A stretch of DNA of 33,268 bases from CAUPWF01 sp964367685 (lineage in GTDB: Bacteria > Bacillota > Clostridia > Lachnospirales > Lachnospiraceae): positions 1-33,268 of the forward strand of contig CAYIYM010000023.1 in the NCBI GenBank assembly GCA_964367685.1, read 5' to 3'. Positions 23,690 to 33,250 of the stretch are shown here, piece by piece. Under the pieces are notes generated by a model that was given only the letters and a program-made list of their open reading frames with translations, searched no databases and was not told where the DNA came from. Each line of letters begins with the position of its first letter. Positions within the stretch are counted from its first letter, which is position 1. Position numbers and translations under genes: made by a program.

Positions 23690-24044
23690 TTAAATCTTCA
23701 CTATCCAATGACCAGTTTTATTCGATCCCACTCTTTCAAGTACACCTTTATCTCTAAGTCTTTTTACTATCCTATCCACTGTAGACAAAGATATATTTGT
23801 TTCATCGCTTATTCCTTTTTTCGTTATATTTTTATTTCCTCTAATCACACTTAAAATCAATAGTTCTTTCTCATTTATTACGTCATTTATTACGTCACTT
23901 TTCACCTCATATAAAGGTTCACTAAACATAAATGTTACTACCAAGAAATTTGGTGAGATATCAAAAGCACTTCTATTTGTACTTTTCTAAAATCCTGCTC
24001 AAACCAGAACCTAATTGCTCTACAATTCCTACGGCTTTAAACAC
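23690..24044 (-). pseudogene. C-terminal relic of a second AlbA/GHKL winged-helix regulator
   Basis: From 24044 the frame reads VFKAVGIVEQLGSGLSRILE, the end of the GHKL-like ATPase region. A frameshift near 23975 then leads into RSAFDISPNFLVVTFMFSEP, a short DVINDVI repeat linker and a complete winged helix (NITKKGISDETNISLSTVDR ... KTGHWIVKI). All sequence 5' of this is gone. The preserved open part (23690-23944) could still encode an 84-residue DNA-binding fragment. It belongs to the same family as 8336-10030 but is a different subtype. Confidence 0.75.
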
Positions 24045-24076
24045 TCAATTTACTCTGTTTAAACAAATTCTTCGAG

Positions 24077-24223
24077 TTTATTGATTTTCATCTACCTCTG
24101 GATACAAAATAGTGACCTCAATCTTTTTCCTATATTGCTGTTAATTTCAAGCATATGCCCATTTCCTATAACTATTTTAGTTTTCTTTATCTCTGCCTTT
24201 GCTGATATGGTTAATTCCATCAT
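24077..24223 (-). CDS. Possible small protein, 48 residues
   Basis: An open frame from ATGATG at 24223 to TAA at 24077 (begins MMELTISAKAEIKKTKIVIG, ends RFEVTILYPEVDENQ), alternating polar and hydrophobic residues as in beta structure. The ribosome site (AGGTG) is too close to the ATG to be convincing. It lies 116 bases after the membrane-protein gene, same strand. Family not recognised. Confidence 0.35.
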
Positions 24224-24339
24224 CACCTAAAAAAGTATTTCTATCAATTTATTGATCTGTATATCTTTGCATTTATTTGTCAATTTCAGATTTCAATTCA
24301 TCCCTATCCATTTTATTTTCCACCACAATAATTATTGTG

Positions 24340-24768
24340 TTATGCTACTAAATCTCTTTTACTATAAGCCTCTACCCAAGTTTGACCTGGAGCCAGAGTA
24401 TAACCATATTCAGCTGCAGTTGCAATTTTTTCAGGTGATGCATGAAAACCATTAGCTAAATTTCTAATATGAGAATCAACATCAATAGGTATTTTTTGAG
24501 TGTTCTCTATCATATCGCATGATATCTTTGGATTAGTAATAGATTCGATCAATGATTCACTATTAGCAATCTTATTAGGCTCTACTATTATTTTCGTTTT
24601 GTTACAACTAATATTTTCAAATAGCTTTTCTACCACTTCTTCTAACTCATCCCCGTTCTTTACTATTAACACAGCAACTATTATTGAAATCACACTACCC
24701 CCTGCAATAAGTAATTCTTTTTTATGCTCTTTGATCCATTTAATAATTCTTTTCTTTTCTTTTTCCAT
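24340..24768 (-). CDS. Hypothetical single-pass membrane protein
   Basis: 142 residues: a basic N-terminus (MEKEKKRIIKWIKEHKKE), one membrane helix (LLIAGGSVISIIVAVLIV, about 19-36) and a soluble tail. The tail ends in a conserved-looking module: HIRNLANGFHASPEKIATAA then EYGYTLAPGQTWVEAY. I recall similar HASPxK...GQTWV endings in clostridial hypothetical proteins, but no function. AGGAGG is 8 bases before the ATG at 24768; the upstream extension to 24825 would overlap the promoter. It is divergent from an XRE regulator that probably controls it. Confidence 0.65.
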   Translation of the reverse strand: MEKEKKRIIKWIKEHKKELLIAGGSVISIIVAVLIVKNGDELEEVVEKLFENISCNKTKIIVEPNKIANSESLIESITNPKISCDMIENTQKIPIDVDSHIRNLANGFHASPEKIATAAEYGYTLAPGQTWVEAYSKRDLVA

Positions 24769-24810
24769 ATGTAAGCCCTCCTTTGTTATCATTGACTTTA
24801 ATCTAACTAT

Positions 24811-24859
24811 AGTATATGATTTCAAATATGAACTGTAAAGTAATATTTACAAAACAGTT
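24811..24859 (-). promoter_or_regulatory. Promoter and operator of the divergent membrane-protein/regulator pair
   Basis: On the minus strand TTTACA (24834-24839) and TATACT (24811-24816) are 17 bases apart. Overlapping the -35 is a dyad: AACTGT (24831-24836) faces ACAGTT (24854-24859) and, nested within, GTAAA faces TTTAC (24835-24850). The divergent regulator is a natural candidate to bind it. Confidence 0.65.
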
Positions 24860-24886
24860 ATACTTATTAGGTAAGGAGTTCAATAT

Positions 24887-25588
24887 ATGAAATATAATTT
24901 AGAAAATATAGGTAAGATAATAAAATCTGAAAGAGAAAAACTTGGGTGGTCTCAAGAAAAACTTGGAAAAAAACTATTTATTTCAGGAAAGCAAATTTCT
25001 ATGTATGAACATGGGAGCTTACCACCGCTCGGTAATCTTTTGAACCTTTGTGAAGAATTTGATTGTGAATTAGGTTATTTGTTAGGGGAACCAAAATATT
25101 CAAAAGGGTCTCAATTATATACTAAAATTTTTAATTCAATAGGATTATCTAATGAGGCAATTGATACGCTAAACCATATAACTGGCTCAAATTCAAAATT
25201 TCCCTTCGAATATAAAATTAATGAATTACGTGAAATTCTAAATGCATTTATCTGCTCAGACAATTTCACTGTTTTGCTAGATGCTTTATATCAGTTATAT
25301 TCATGTGGGGATGAAATTTCAAATCTTAATAAAGATTTGAATAAAAAATACGATGATGAGACTATTCAAAAAGCTTTTGATGCTGAATTTGGAACCAATG
25401 ACTACGAACATGATAATTCGCTTCCTGAATTATCTCCAGAAGTAATAAATGCCAAAAATGAGATGAATAAAATAATCGACAAAGAATATAGTATACAATA
25501 TCAGCAAAAAATAGCACGTTACGAAATTAATGAAGCCTTTATTATGTTGATCAATGAAATTTTTGATAACAAAGGGAACCTTATGTAA
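24887..25588 (+). CDS. XRE-family transcriptional regulator
   Basis: 233 residues. Helix-turn-helix at about 6-62: IGKIIKSEREKLGWSQEKLG, KQISMYEHGSLPPLGNLLNL and the usual GYLLGEP after it. The C-terminal 165 residues are helical and acidic without a recognised domain. AAGGAG lies 8 bases before the ATG. The gene is divergent from the single-pass membrane-protein gene with a shared dyad between them, and convergent with the PHP-ATPase gene with only 38 bases between stops. Confidence 0.85.
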   Translation: MKYNLENIGKIIKSEREKLGWSQEKLGKKLFISGKQISMYEHGSLPPLGNLLNLCEEFDCELGYLLGEPKYSKGSQLYTKIFNSIGLSNEAIDTLNHITGSNSKFPFEYKINELREILNAFICSDNFTVLLDALYQLYSCGDEISNLNKDLNKKYDDETIQKAFDAEFGTNDYEHDNSLPELSPEVINAKNEMNKIIDKEYSIQYQQKIARYEINEAFIMLINEIFDNKGNLM

Positions 25589-25626
25589 TATTCGATTGAC
25601 AAATACATGCCACACAATACTTTTTA

Positions 25627-28200
25627 TTAAACCCACGATGTATAGATTAATTGACGTTTATTAAATGCTTCTTTTCCGCCTTCCATAATATCCACTATTT
25701 GTTTTTGTGATTCTTGTAAATCTATACTACCTTGCAAAACAGCAATCTTTGAATCTTGAAATTCAACTGCTATAATGCGTTCAGCATCTCCAAGTACAGG
25801 TATATTAGCATTATGTGTTGCAAAAATAAACTGTATTCCTTGTTTTTTCTTTGCTATTGCACTAATAACTTCATCATATATAACTTTATTATCTAAATCA
25901 TCTTCTGGCTGATCGATAATTATAATATCATTATTATCTTGTGTTAATATAAATAAAATTAGTGCAGATGCTCGTTGACCAAGTGAATGTTGTTTTAAAT
26001 TTTTGCCATGGTATAAAATCTCAACGCTATTTTTAACTTGATATTCAATTAACTCTTCGTATTGAGTTCTAAGTTTATCATCGAGTTTGCTATACTCACT
26101 AGCTGATAGGATTTCTTTTAGTTCTTTTCCATCTTCTAAAATCCAGTCATCTATCATATCAATATAATCAACAAATTTCTCACTAAGCTGTAAGTATTTT
26201 CTTTCATAAATGCCCGAACCTTTAAAATCTGATTTCATTTGTAACTTAAAGTTTTCTTTATCACCTTTGAATTTAATATTAATTTCTAATTCTGATTGAG
26301 TCGTATTTATTCTATCTACTTCTTTTTTATAATAGTTGTATTCTTCACGTAATTTATCATTTCTTTGACGAGTAGCCTTTTTAAATCTGTCTTTAATTTT
26401 TGTTTCATTTAATATCAATTTGCTAAGTTCTTTAATACTTCCATTAGTTTTTTCTAATTCAGAAGTCATATTTATAAAACTGTCTACATCTAGGGTATCG
26501 TCCTTAATCTCTCTCTTTATTTCTGCAAATTCATCTTTCAATTCAGATATATTCTTTGATAAAGTTCCAACTATATCATTATGCAGATCTTGATTTTTTT
26601 TTATTTCTAATGTAATTTGTTGTATTTGTTCAATTTGTTTATTAATATTCACTAAAACTTTTTTGGATTTATCTAGTACAGATTTATTATATTTACTTTC
26701 ATGCCCTGAAAATATATCCTCTACATTTAGAGTGTTTCCTGACGCTTTATGCAATGTGCTATAAATTTTAGTTATTTTATCCTGAGTAGCTTCTAATTTG
26801 ACTTTATCTCTCTCGTATCCACTTTGTTTATCAAGTTTTTCAGCTACTCCCTTTTCTTTGTAAATCAGCATTTTATTTTTTAATTCCGCTTTTTTAACTG
26901 TTAATTCTTCTATTTGGCCAGGTATTTTACTCAAATCCAAAGCTTGATCAATTGCACTTTTAATGTCTTTGAGTGGACTGATAAGGTCAGCTTTTTTTTC
27001 ATTTGAAATATTTACTAACTTGTCTAATAATATATTTTCTTTATCAGCACTACTCGATAAATCTTTTTGACCAAAGTATTGAATGCCCTCGATTAAACTT
27101 GTAGGCGTGACATTTAAATCCATCCCCTCTTCATTTATCACACTTGTTCGCTCTCCAAAGATACGAACAACTTCATACCTTTTTCCATGTTTATCAACAA
27201 CCGACATAACCACTTTTCCACCAGAACCAAAAACATTTTTTATTAATAACTCTTTATATGACTCATCTGCTTCCGCAGAAATATTAAGCAAATATCTTAT
27301 TACTTCAAGTACAGATGATTTGCCGCTACCTCTAATACCTATCAGAGTATTAAGTTCACTTGAAAAATTAATTTTTTGACCATCAAATTTCCCACCCTCA
27401 AATGTTATGGACTCAATAAATCCATGCTTTTTATCTGGCACAATATTTCTTACTCTATTTCCATAGTCTTGAAGTGTAAACTTAACAGCTTGATATGAAT
27501 ATTCACCAATTTTGAGATATGTACTTCTATCACCTTTTCCTATCTCTTTTATTGATTTAGGATCAGATCCTTCTACACATGCGGGTAAATATTCAAAATA
27601 TTCATTAAATCGTTTTAAGTTTTGAGCAGTTCTTGATTTTTGCAAGCCAATTACTCTATCTTTGTATTTCGGAATCCTTTTAAACGAGTCAAGTATCCCA
27701 CCTTTGCACTCTTTAAATAACCCGCTATCTTGATCTACATGTGCAAACACAATAAAGTAATCTTTCTTATAACCTTCTAAAGTATCTATTGTTTTATCTA
27801 AGTCAAACTTACATTTTACATTCCCATGTTCAGGATTAGAAATACCTGCAAATGCATTTGCCAAAAAATTTTGAATATGGTTTTCTCCATTAGACAACCA
27901 ATCGTCTGGATTAAATACTATTAGTGTATGTATACCGTTTGCACCCTCTTTGACGCTAAGTTCAATTCCAGGTAAAATAAAAATTTCTTCTCTTCGTCCA
28001 GCTTTTCGAATAGCTTTGTATTCATCTAATTCAAACTTATTATGATTTGTGATCACACCTATTTTAATATTATTATCTTTTAGAGCAGTCACGTAATCGC
28101 TTATAAAGCGATCTTCTTCCCCTGTGTATTTAAATTCCTTATCTTTCCTAGTGTGAAGATGAAAATCTACTCGTAAATACTCTAATCCATTATCAAACAT
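25627..28200 (-). CDS. PHP-domain and SMC-like ATPase protein (TrlF-type)
   Basis: A large cytoplasmic protein, 857 residues from the ATG at 28200, which has GAGGA upstream (the earlier ATG at 28236 has none). N-terminal PHP metal-hydrolase domain: FHLHTRKD, VITNHN, LPGIELS and IVFAHVD supply the expected His/Asp/Glu ligands. A Rad50/SMC-like ATPase follows, with Walker A LIGIRGSGKSS near residue 300, long coiled-coil arms (about 400-720), the signature-like SLGQRASAL, Walker B IIIIDQPEDDLD and an H-loop ATHNANI. This PHP-plus-ATPase layout is what databases call TrlF family AAA-like ATPase. Last gene of the restriction operon, so a nuclease role in phage defence is likely but inferred. Confidence 0.85.
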   Translation of the reverse strand: MFDNGLEYLRVDFHLHTRKDKEFKYTGEEDRFISDYVTALKDNNIKIGVITNHNKFELDEYKAIRKAGRREEIFILPGIELSVKEGANGIHTLIVFNPDDWLSNGENHIQNFLANAFAGISNPEHGNVKCKFDLDKTIDTLEGYKKDYFIVFAHVDQDSGLFKECKGGILDSFKRIPKYKDRVIGLQKSRTAQNLKRFNEYFEYLPACVEGSDPKSIKEIGKGDRSTYLKIGEYSYQAVKFTLQDYGNRVRNIVPDKKHGFIESITFEGGKFDGQKINFSSELNTLIGIRGSGKSSVLEVIRYLLNISAEADESYKELLIKNVFGSGGKVVMSVVDKHGKRYEVVRIFGERTSVINEEGMDLNVTPTSLIEGIQYFGQKDLSSSADKENILLDKLVNISNEKKADLISPLKDIKSAIDQALDLSKIPGQIEELTVKKAELKNKMLIYKEKGVAEKLDKQSGYERDKVKLEATQDKITKIYSTLHKASGNTLNVEDIFSGHESKYNKSVLDKSKKVLVNINKQIEQIQQITLEIKKNQDLHNDIVGTLSKNISELKDEFAEIKREIKDDTLDVDSFINMTSELEKTNGSIKELSKLILNETKIKDRFKKATRQRNDKLREEYNYYKKEVDRINTTQSELEINIKFKGDKENFKLQMKSDFKGSGIYERKYLQLSEKFVDYIDMIDDWILEDGKELKEILSASEYSKLDDKLRTQYEELIEYQVKNSVEILYHGKNLKQHSLGQRASALILFILTQDNNDIIIIDQPEDDLDNKVIYDEVISAIAKKKQGIQFIFATHNANIPVLGDAERIIAVEFQDSKIAVLQGSIDLQESQKQIVDIMEGGKEAFNKRQLIYTSWV

Positions 28201-28380
28201 ATATTCCTCATTTCCTGAGCACAAATAAGTTCTCATAAGCTAGCAACAAAAAATTATAATTTATACTATTTGTACGCCGATCTCCAAATAAACTGCATTT
28301 GTGCTATTCTTTTCTAATTATCTCTTTAAACTTAAAACCTTATTCTTCAATGATTTTATTACCGTATTAATTAATATCTT

Positions 28381-31300
28381 CTATGCTGCTACATTCGCAT
28401 TTATATTATCAATTACATTCTTTATCCCCATCCACACGGATAAATCAGTGAAGACTTCCACAATACTTCCTCTATCCGTAAATGGTGATTCTTGTAATAC
28501 CGATAAGTCTTTCATCATACCATTATGAACAATATATTCTATGATTTGATTTACAAAATACATCTGTCTTGTATCAAGATTTGCATTGTCAAGATATTCG
28601 CTAAAGGCTTCTTTTGCACTGTTCATATCTAATCCCACTATTTCACGAACAAATTCTCCTAGTGGTTTTTCTCCATACTCTGCTGCGTAATCGTCTTTTG
28701 TACCAACTTCACTCCAAAGTATGTTTTCTAATTCACTAATATCCTCTTTGGTAAGTGATTTATTTGTTTTCAGCTTGGCTATTACATCATTAGTAGCGTT
28801 ATTTTTTATATAGTACTCAGCTTTCGCACGATAGTTTTGCATTTCTCCATATTCTAGTTCCGATTCTTTGACTACCATCGTTAATATGTCATCTGTAAAA
28901 TTAGTTTGATACTTAATTGATGTTTTAGGGATATATTTCATAAGATAACGCAAATTCTCGCGTATATGCTCAAATTCATTTATCCCTGCATCTTCGATAT
29001 AATCTGTATTGAGAATCTTTTCGATTAATTCTGATTGCGCTTTTATTTCTGGTATATTCGCTACACTTGCAACAGAATTCACTTTTTTATACAAGTCACT
29101 TCGAGCCTTTCCATATGTTTTACCAATAAGATATGCAAGCTCTATTCCATAGATTAATGCATCAAATCGAATTGCTGATGCTTCATCTACATCTGGAATG
29201 ATTAATGGTGCTATATGCTCTTTAATCATTAGAGTATCTTCATAAGTTAACGCACTATATGTATTCTCTAAACTGTATTTTTGAACATATCGTAGGTGTT
29301 GTTTTACTATAAAATTATCATCATCTAGCTCTTTTACCTTACTTAGAATTTCATCTACTAAAGTTTTTCTGAATGCAGAAAGTTGCTCTGTTTGATATGC
29401 TATATCTTGCAATTTAAATACAATTTGTGTTTTTAAATCTAGTATAGCCCCTTGAAGTGCCAACATATTTGCTGTTGCTCTTCCTTTCTTCATTCTAAAG
29501 AATTCGAAATTCCCACAAAAATCAAAGATATAAAATTTATTCTTATCCTTCCCATCCAATAGGGCTGGACAAAGCCTTGTCCCTCGTCCGATCATCTGCC
29601 AGAATTTTGCCTTGCTCATTACCTTTTTGAAAAAGACTAGATTTAATACTTCTGGAACATCAATCCCCGTGTCAAGCATATCAACTGATATTGCAATTTG
29701 TGGTAATTTATTTGCCTCTGAAAATTCATCAATAGCAGACTGTGCATAGGTCATATAGTTATCTATTACCTTCGCATAACCATTTAAATACGGATATTCT
29801 TTATTAAACACCTCATATATTTTTTCTGCGTGATCGTGATTTTTTGCAAAGATTATACTTTTCCCTATCTTCTCTCCATATTCTATCTGTATCCCCTCTG
29901 TCATCAGTACATGAAGAGCTTTTTTTATGGTGTCTTCATTAAAAATCCACTTATTAAGTGCCGAAGAGCTTATTTTCTCTGGTAATTCTCCATTTTTATC
30001 TTCAAATGTTTTCTCGTATTCTTCCTTTTCTTCCTGTGATAATTCATCGTAGTTTATTCCTTGCTCCAAGAATTTTAGCGTTGTTTCTACTGACAAAAAA
30101 TCTACCAAGTATCCATCTTTAACAGCCTGTGCTAATTCATAACCATAAGTCGGATTTCCATTTTCAAGTTCAAATATCTCATAAGTATTTTTATCTATTT
30201 CATCTTTCGGTGTAGCAGTTAAGCCTACTAAAGGTGCATCAAAGTATGTAAAAATATCTTTATATTTATTATAAATGGATCGATGCGCCTCATCACAAAT
30301 GATCAAATCAAAATGCCCACTTGTAAATAATTTTCCCTCTTCATCAAATGTATTATCGATTACATGTATCATTGTTTGATAAGTAGAAAAAATACAGTTC
30401 GAAGTGTAACCTTCTTTATCTTCACATAAAATAGAAACGGATAGATTAGGAAGCATATTTACAAAACTTCTCTTGGCCTGTGTTACCAGTGAATTCCTAT
30501 CAGCTAGGAATAGAATATTTTTCACCCATCCATGTTGTAGCAATACATCACACAAGGCTATCACAGTTCTAGTCTTACCACTACCTGTCGCCATAACTAA
30601 TAAAGATTTTCTTCTATTTTTCACATCAAAATGATGACAAACCGCTTTAATTGCACCTACTTGGTAGTACCTTCCAGCAATATTTTTGTCTACGCTAATC
30701 CTATTAAGGCTTGTTTTCATTCTTCTGAGATTAAAGAGTTTTTCTAAATCTCGTTTAGAATAAATACTTGCACAGTTTCTCTCTGGGTACTGCCCATCTA
30801 TAATTTTTGTGTCAAATCCATTTGTTAAAAACACAACTGGTCTTCTACCATATTTTCGTTCTAGGCAATCAGCATATAATTTTGCTTGCTGCCTCCCTTT
30901 TACAACATCGACACAGGTGCGCTTGGCTTCTACTACAGCAAGGGGAATATGCTTATCATCATATAATACATAATCACAAAATCCCTCTTCTCTACTATTT
31001 GGCATACCTTCTACACGCACTTCATTCAACCAGTTCTTACCTTCAATCCAGTTTGCATCACGAAGTGTGTTATCTATATAAATCTTTCGTGTTTGATATT
31101 CCGATAGATCTAATGGTTTCGGAACGTAAGATTTGCTTTGCACTTCACGCCTTTGTGTAAGTTCCTCTTTTAAATTTTTATTTTCTTTAATTAATCTTTC
31201 AAGGTCTATATCACAATTATCTTCTTTTATAGGTGACTCTACTTTTTCCTCGAGCAAACTAATGTCATAGCTGTTTTCTACATAATCTCCTCCATAGCAA

Positions 31301-31668
31301 TACGCGACAAAATCTAAAAAGATAAATAGATTTTCAAGACACAATTTAACTTCCTCTAAAGTCACTTTCTTAGTCGTATGTGCTGCATTGTTTCCGATTT
31401 TTCGAATAAGGTGCATTCTAGTTATAAGCTCATTGTCTACAATTTCTCTAAAATCTTCACTGGACATGAGCGAAATAAGATTATTGTCATATGGCATAAC
31501 AAGACTACCATCAACTGAATACATCCATTTGATCGCAAACTCCATAGCTCTGCGGCAGTTAATTGCAGAGCTTTCAATATCAATATTGATTAGCTTTTCA
31601 GCATTCACAGCAACCGATGAGAATGTATTAAATTGTGAGTCTTTTAGTAAAAAATCGAAGTTTGTCAT
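28381..31668 (-). CDS. hsdR: Type I restriction enzyme, R subunit
   Basis: Translocating endonuclease subunit of a type I restriction system, 1095 residues. The N-terminus is a DUF4145-like helical domain (1-120), then the nuclease domain with Asp232 in GFCDYVLYDD and EAK at 247-249 (PD-D/ExK type). The helicase motor has Walker A ATGSGKT (about 360-366), DEAH at about 459, LTATP at about 483 and motif VI QMIGRGTRL near 680. A C-terminal helical region should bind the methyltransferase core. Ribosome site AGGTGA is just before the ATG. It follows the FRG gene by 18 bases. The M subunit must lie outside the window or be absent. Confidence 0.95.
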   Translation of the reverse strand: MTNFDFLLKDSQFNTFSSVAVNAEKLINIDIESSAINCRRAMEFAIKWMYSVDGSLVMPYDNNLISLMSSEDFREIVDNELITRMHLIRKIGNNAAHTTKKVTLEEVKLCLENLFIFLDFVAYCYGGDYVENSYDISLLEEKVESPIKEDNCDIDLERLIKENKNLKEELTQRREVQSKSYVPKPLDLSEYQTRKIYIDNTLRDANWIEGKNWLNEVRVEGMPNSREEGFCDYVLYDDKHIPLAVVEAKRTCVDVVKGRQQAKLYADCLERKYGRRPVVFLTNGFDTKIIDGQYPERNCASIYSKRDLEKLFNLRRMKTSLNRISVDKNIAGRYYQVGAIKAVCHHFDVKNRRKSLLVMATGSGKTRTVIALCDVLLQHGWVKNILFLADRNSLVTQAKRSFVNMLPNLSVSILCEDKEGYTSNCIFSTYQTMIHVIDNTFDEEGKLFTSGHFDLIICDEAHRSIYNKYKDIFTYFDAPLVGLTATPKDEIDKNTYEIFELENGNPTYGYELAQAVKDGYLVDFLSVETTLKFLEQGINYDELSQEEKEEYEKTFEDKNGELPEKISSSALNKWIFNEDTIKKALHVLMTEGIQIEYGEKIGKSIIFAKNHDHAEKIYEVFNKEYPYLNGYAKVIDNYMTYAQSAIDEFSEANKLPQIAISVDMLDTGIDVPEVLNLVFFKKVMSKAKFWQMIGRGTRLCPALLDGKDKNKFYIFDFCGNFEFFRMKKGRATANMLALQGAILDLKTQIVFKLQDIAYQTEQLSAFRKTLVDEILSKVKELDDDNFIVKQHLRYVQKYSLENTYSALTYEDTLMIKEHIAPLIIPDVDEASAIRFDALIYGIELAYLIGKTYGKARSDLYKKVNSVASVANIPEIKAQSELIEKILNTDYIEDAGINEFEHIRENLRYLMKYIPKTSIKYQTNFTDDILTMVVKESELEYGEMQNYRAKAEYYIKNNATNDVIAKLKTNKSLTKEDISELENILWSEVGTKDDYAAEYGEKPLGEFVREIVGLDMNSAKEAFSEYLDNANLDTRQMYFVNQIIEYIVHNGMMKDLSVLQESPFTDRGSIVEVFTDLSVWMGIKNVIDNINANVAA

Positions 31669-31686
31669 ATTGTCACCTATTCCTCC

Positions 31687-32574
31687 TTAATCCTTGAATC
31701 TATTCACAATAGTTTTACATACTATATCAGTATTATCTGCAAATAGTGTATTTTCCGAAACACCTATTAATTGTAATTGCTTTAAGATTTTATTTTTATA
31801 GTTTGAATCAATCGTAATTATTTTTTTTATGCTATCATGGCTTTTTGGTATCTGCTTTATTAGCTTATCAAATGAATATGAGTCACCATAATGTGTAATT
31901 AGATTATTGAATAAAATATACGCACCTTGTTGTAATCTTTGTCTATTAAGATGTGCCTTCGATTGTACAAAAAACAAACCTTCACAACATTCTTTTATCC
32001 ATTTAGCTCCTGCTATTGATGACATATCATCAGATTTTTGTTCCAAGAAATATGGTTGATTGCTTATGCTTTCATAAAAATTTGTTAGCGATACAAATGT
32101 ACCAAACCCATATTTATAAGTTTCACTTATTCCTTGAACAATAGGATAATTCGTTATATTATCTGTTTCTTCATAGAATACTATAACTTCACCATTACTG
32201 GTTTTCTCATCTTTACATGCAAAATATAATGCAACCAAAGGATTTTTAGTAATATCAAGAAGTCTTGTTGGCACACCATAATGCTGAAGTGTTGCAAGTA
32301 AATCTATTGGTAGCATTGTGTCATTAAAAATATGTGGCAATTCAAATTTTGCTGTTTCAATTAGATTTCTCTCTTCGTCTAATATACTCGCATGGCAGGT
32401 AGCAGCACGATTTCTTCCTATTGATGGAATTATTTCCCATGATTCATTCGCTTGTCCTCTAAAGTAAAAGTAACTACGATAAGTTGGATATTCACTTTTT
32501 ATTTGTGTTGTTTCATAAATAATATTCAGATAATCTTGCACCGAGCATATTGTACTGCTTGTATTATTATCCAT
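31687..32574 (-). CDS. FRG-domain protein within the restriction operon
   Basis: 295 residues with the FRG signature: YFYFRGQANESWEIIPSIGR near residues 35-54, then LLATLQHYGVPTRLLDITKN and PLVALYFAC (about 95-125). The domain is found next to restriction systems and other defence genes and has no established activity. AAAGG is 7 bases before the ATG at 32574; the frame extends to an ATG at 32604 without a ribosome site. No membrane segment. Its insertion between hsdS and hsdR, with 18 bases to hsdR, suggests cotranscription and a linked defence or abortive role (inference). Confidence 0.85.
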   Translation of the reverse strand: MDNNTSSTICSVQDYLNIIYETTQIKSEYPTYRSYFYFRGQANESWEIIPSIGRNRAATCHASILDEERNLIETAKFELPHIFNDTMLPIDLLATLQHYGVPTRLLDITKNPLVALYFACKDEKTSNGEVIVFYEETDNITNYPIVQGISETYKYGFGTFVSLTNFYESISNQPYFLEQKSDDMSSIAGAKWIKECCEGLFFVQSKAHLNRQRLQQGAYILFNNLITHYGDSYSFDKLIKQIPKSHDSIKKIITIDSNYKNKILKQLQLIGVSENTLFADNTDIVCKTIVNRFKD

Positions 32575-32626
32575 TCGTTTTACCTTTCCACTCAACGTTC
32601 TCATACATTAAGTATTTTTAAGAATT

Positions 32627-33250
32627 CTAAGCTTTCCAAGATTTTGTTTGATTATAAAATTTTGATTTGTCGACTTGTGTTACGAAGTCTGTAAATTGTT
32701 TTTGCATCTCTTCAGGTGGACAAATTATCGGGAAATCTTCAATATGATTTTTATTTAGCTGTCTTTTATCAATTCCACCCACACAAACACCTCTTATATA
32801 TCCTAGATATTCTTTTGATATTAGTATTTTCAAAATAAATTCATTATTTATATTAGGTTTAAGCCTTATAAAGTATACATGCCCATTTACATTTGCATCA
32901 TCATCTTCCCCTCTATATAAAGCTGCTCTACCTAAAGAACTGTTTTCTGTATTTACTCTACCTGTTTTTGTCATTAATATGTCACCATGCTTAAGACTGC
33001 TTCTTTTCATCTGCATATGCGTTTCTTTATCAATAAATGCTATATCATCCATTTCTAATCGATCTTTCCAAACATTTTGGCTACGAAAAAAAGTTATTCC
33101 ATTTCCAACATAAACTTGCGCTCCACCTTTCGGTGTATTCCCACTATTAATTTGAAGAGACAAATTACCAAGTTTACATACCTTCCATCCCATAGTATTT
33201 GCAACAGGATCCCCAAACATCTCGATAAATCGGGATTTGAATTTAACCAA
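32627..33250 (-). CDS. hsdS: Type I restriction specificity subunit, half-length
   Basis: One target-recognition domain with its conserved helix: it begins at the mid-protein motif KSRFIEMFGDP, continues with WKVCKLGNLSLQINSGNTPK and GDILMTKTGR, and ends LNKNHIEDFPIICPP, then QKQFTDFVTQVDKSKF. An in-frame TAA at 33266-33268 shows that this frame does not continue upstream; only a TTG without ribosome site could start it. At the C-terminus QTKSWKA and stop replace the usual helical tail, while another frame reads QNLGKLRILKN, so a frameshift has also hit the end. It is either half an S subunit (silent cassette) or a relic. The remainder may be just beyond the window. Confidence 0.8.
   Translation of the reverse strand: MVKFKSRFIEMFGDPVANTMGWKVCKLGNLSLQINSGNTPKGGAQVYVGNGITFFRSQNVWKDRLEMDDIAFIDKETHMQMKRSSLKHGDILMTKTGRVNTENSSLGRAALYRGEDDDANVNGHVYFIRLKPNINNEFILKILISKEYLGYIRGVCVGGIDKRQLNKNHIEDFPIICPPEEMQKQFTDFVTQVDKSKFYNQTKSWKA

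Noticed and set aside
30807..31160. Open frame of 117 codons on the plus strand
   Set aside because: Lies wholly inside hsdR on the opposite strand, with no ribosome site and no recognisable family; an antisense shadow.
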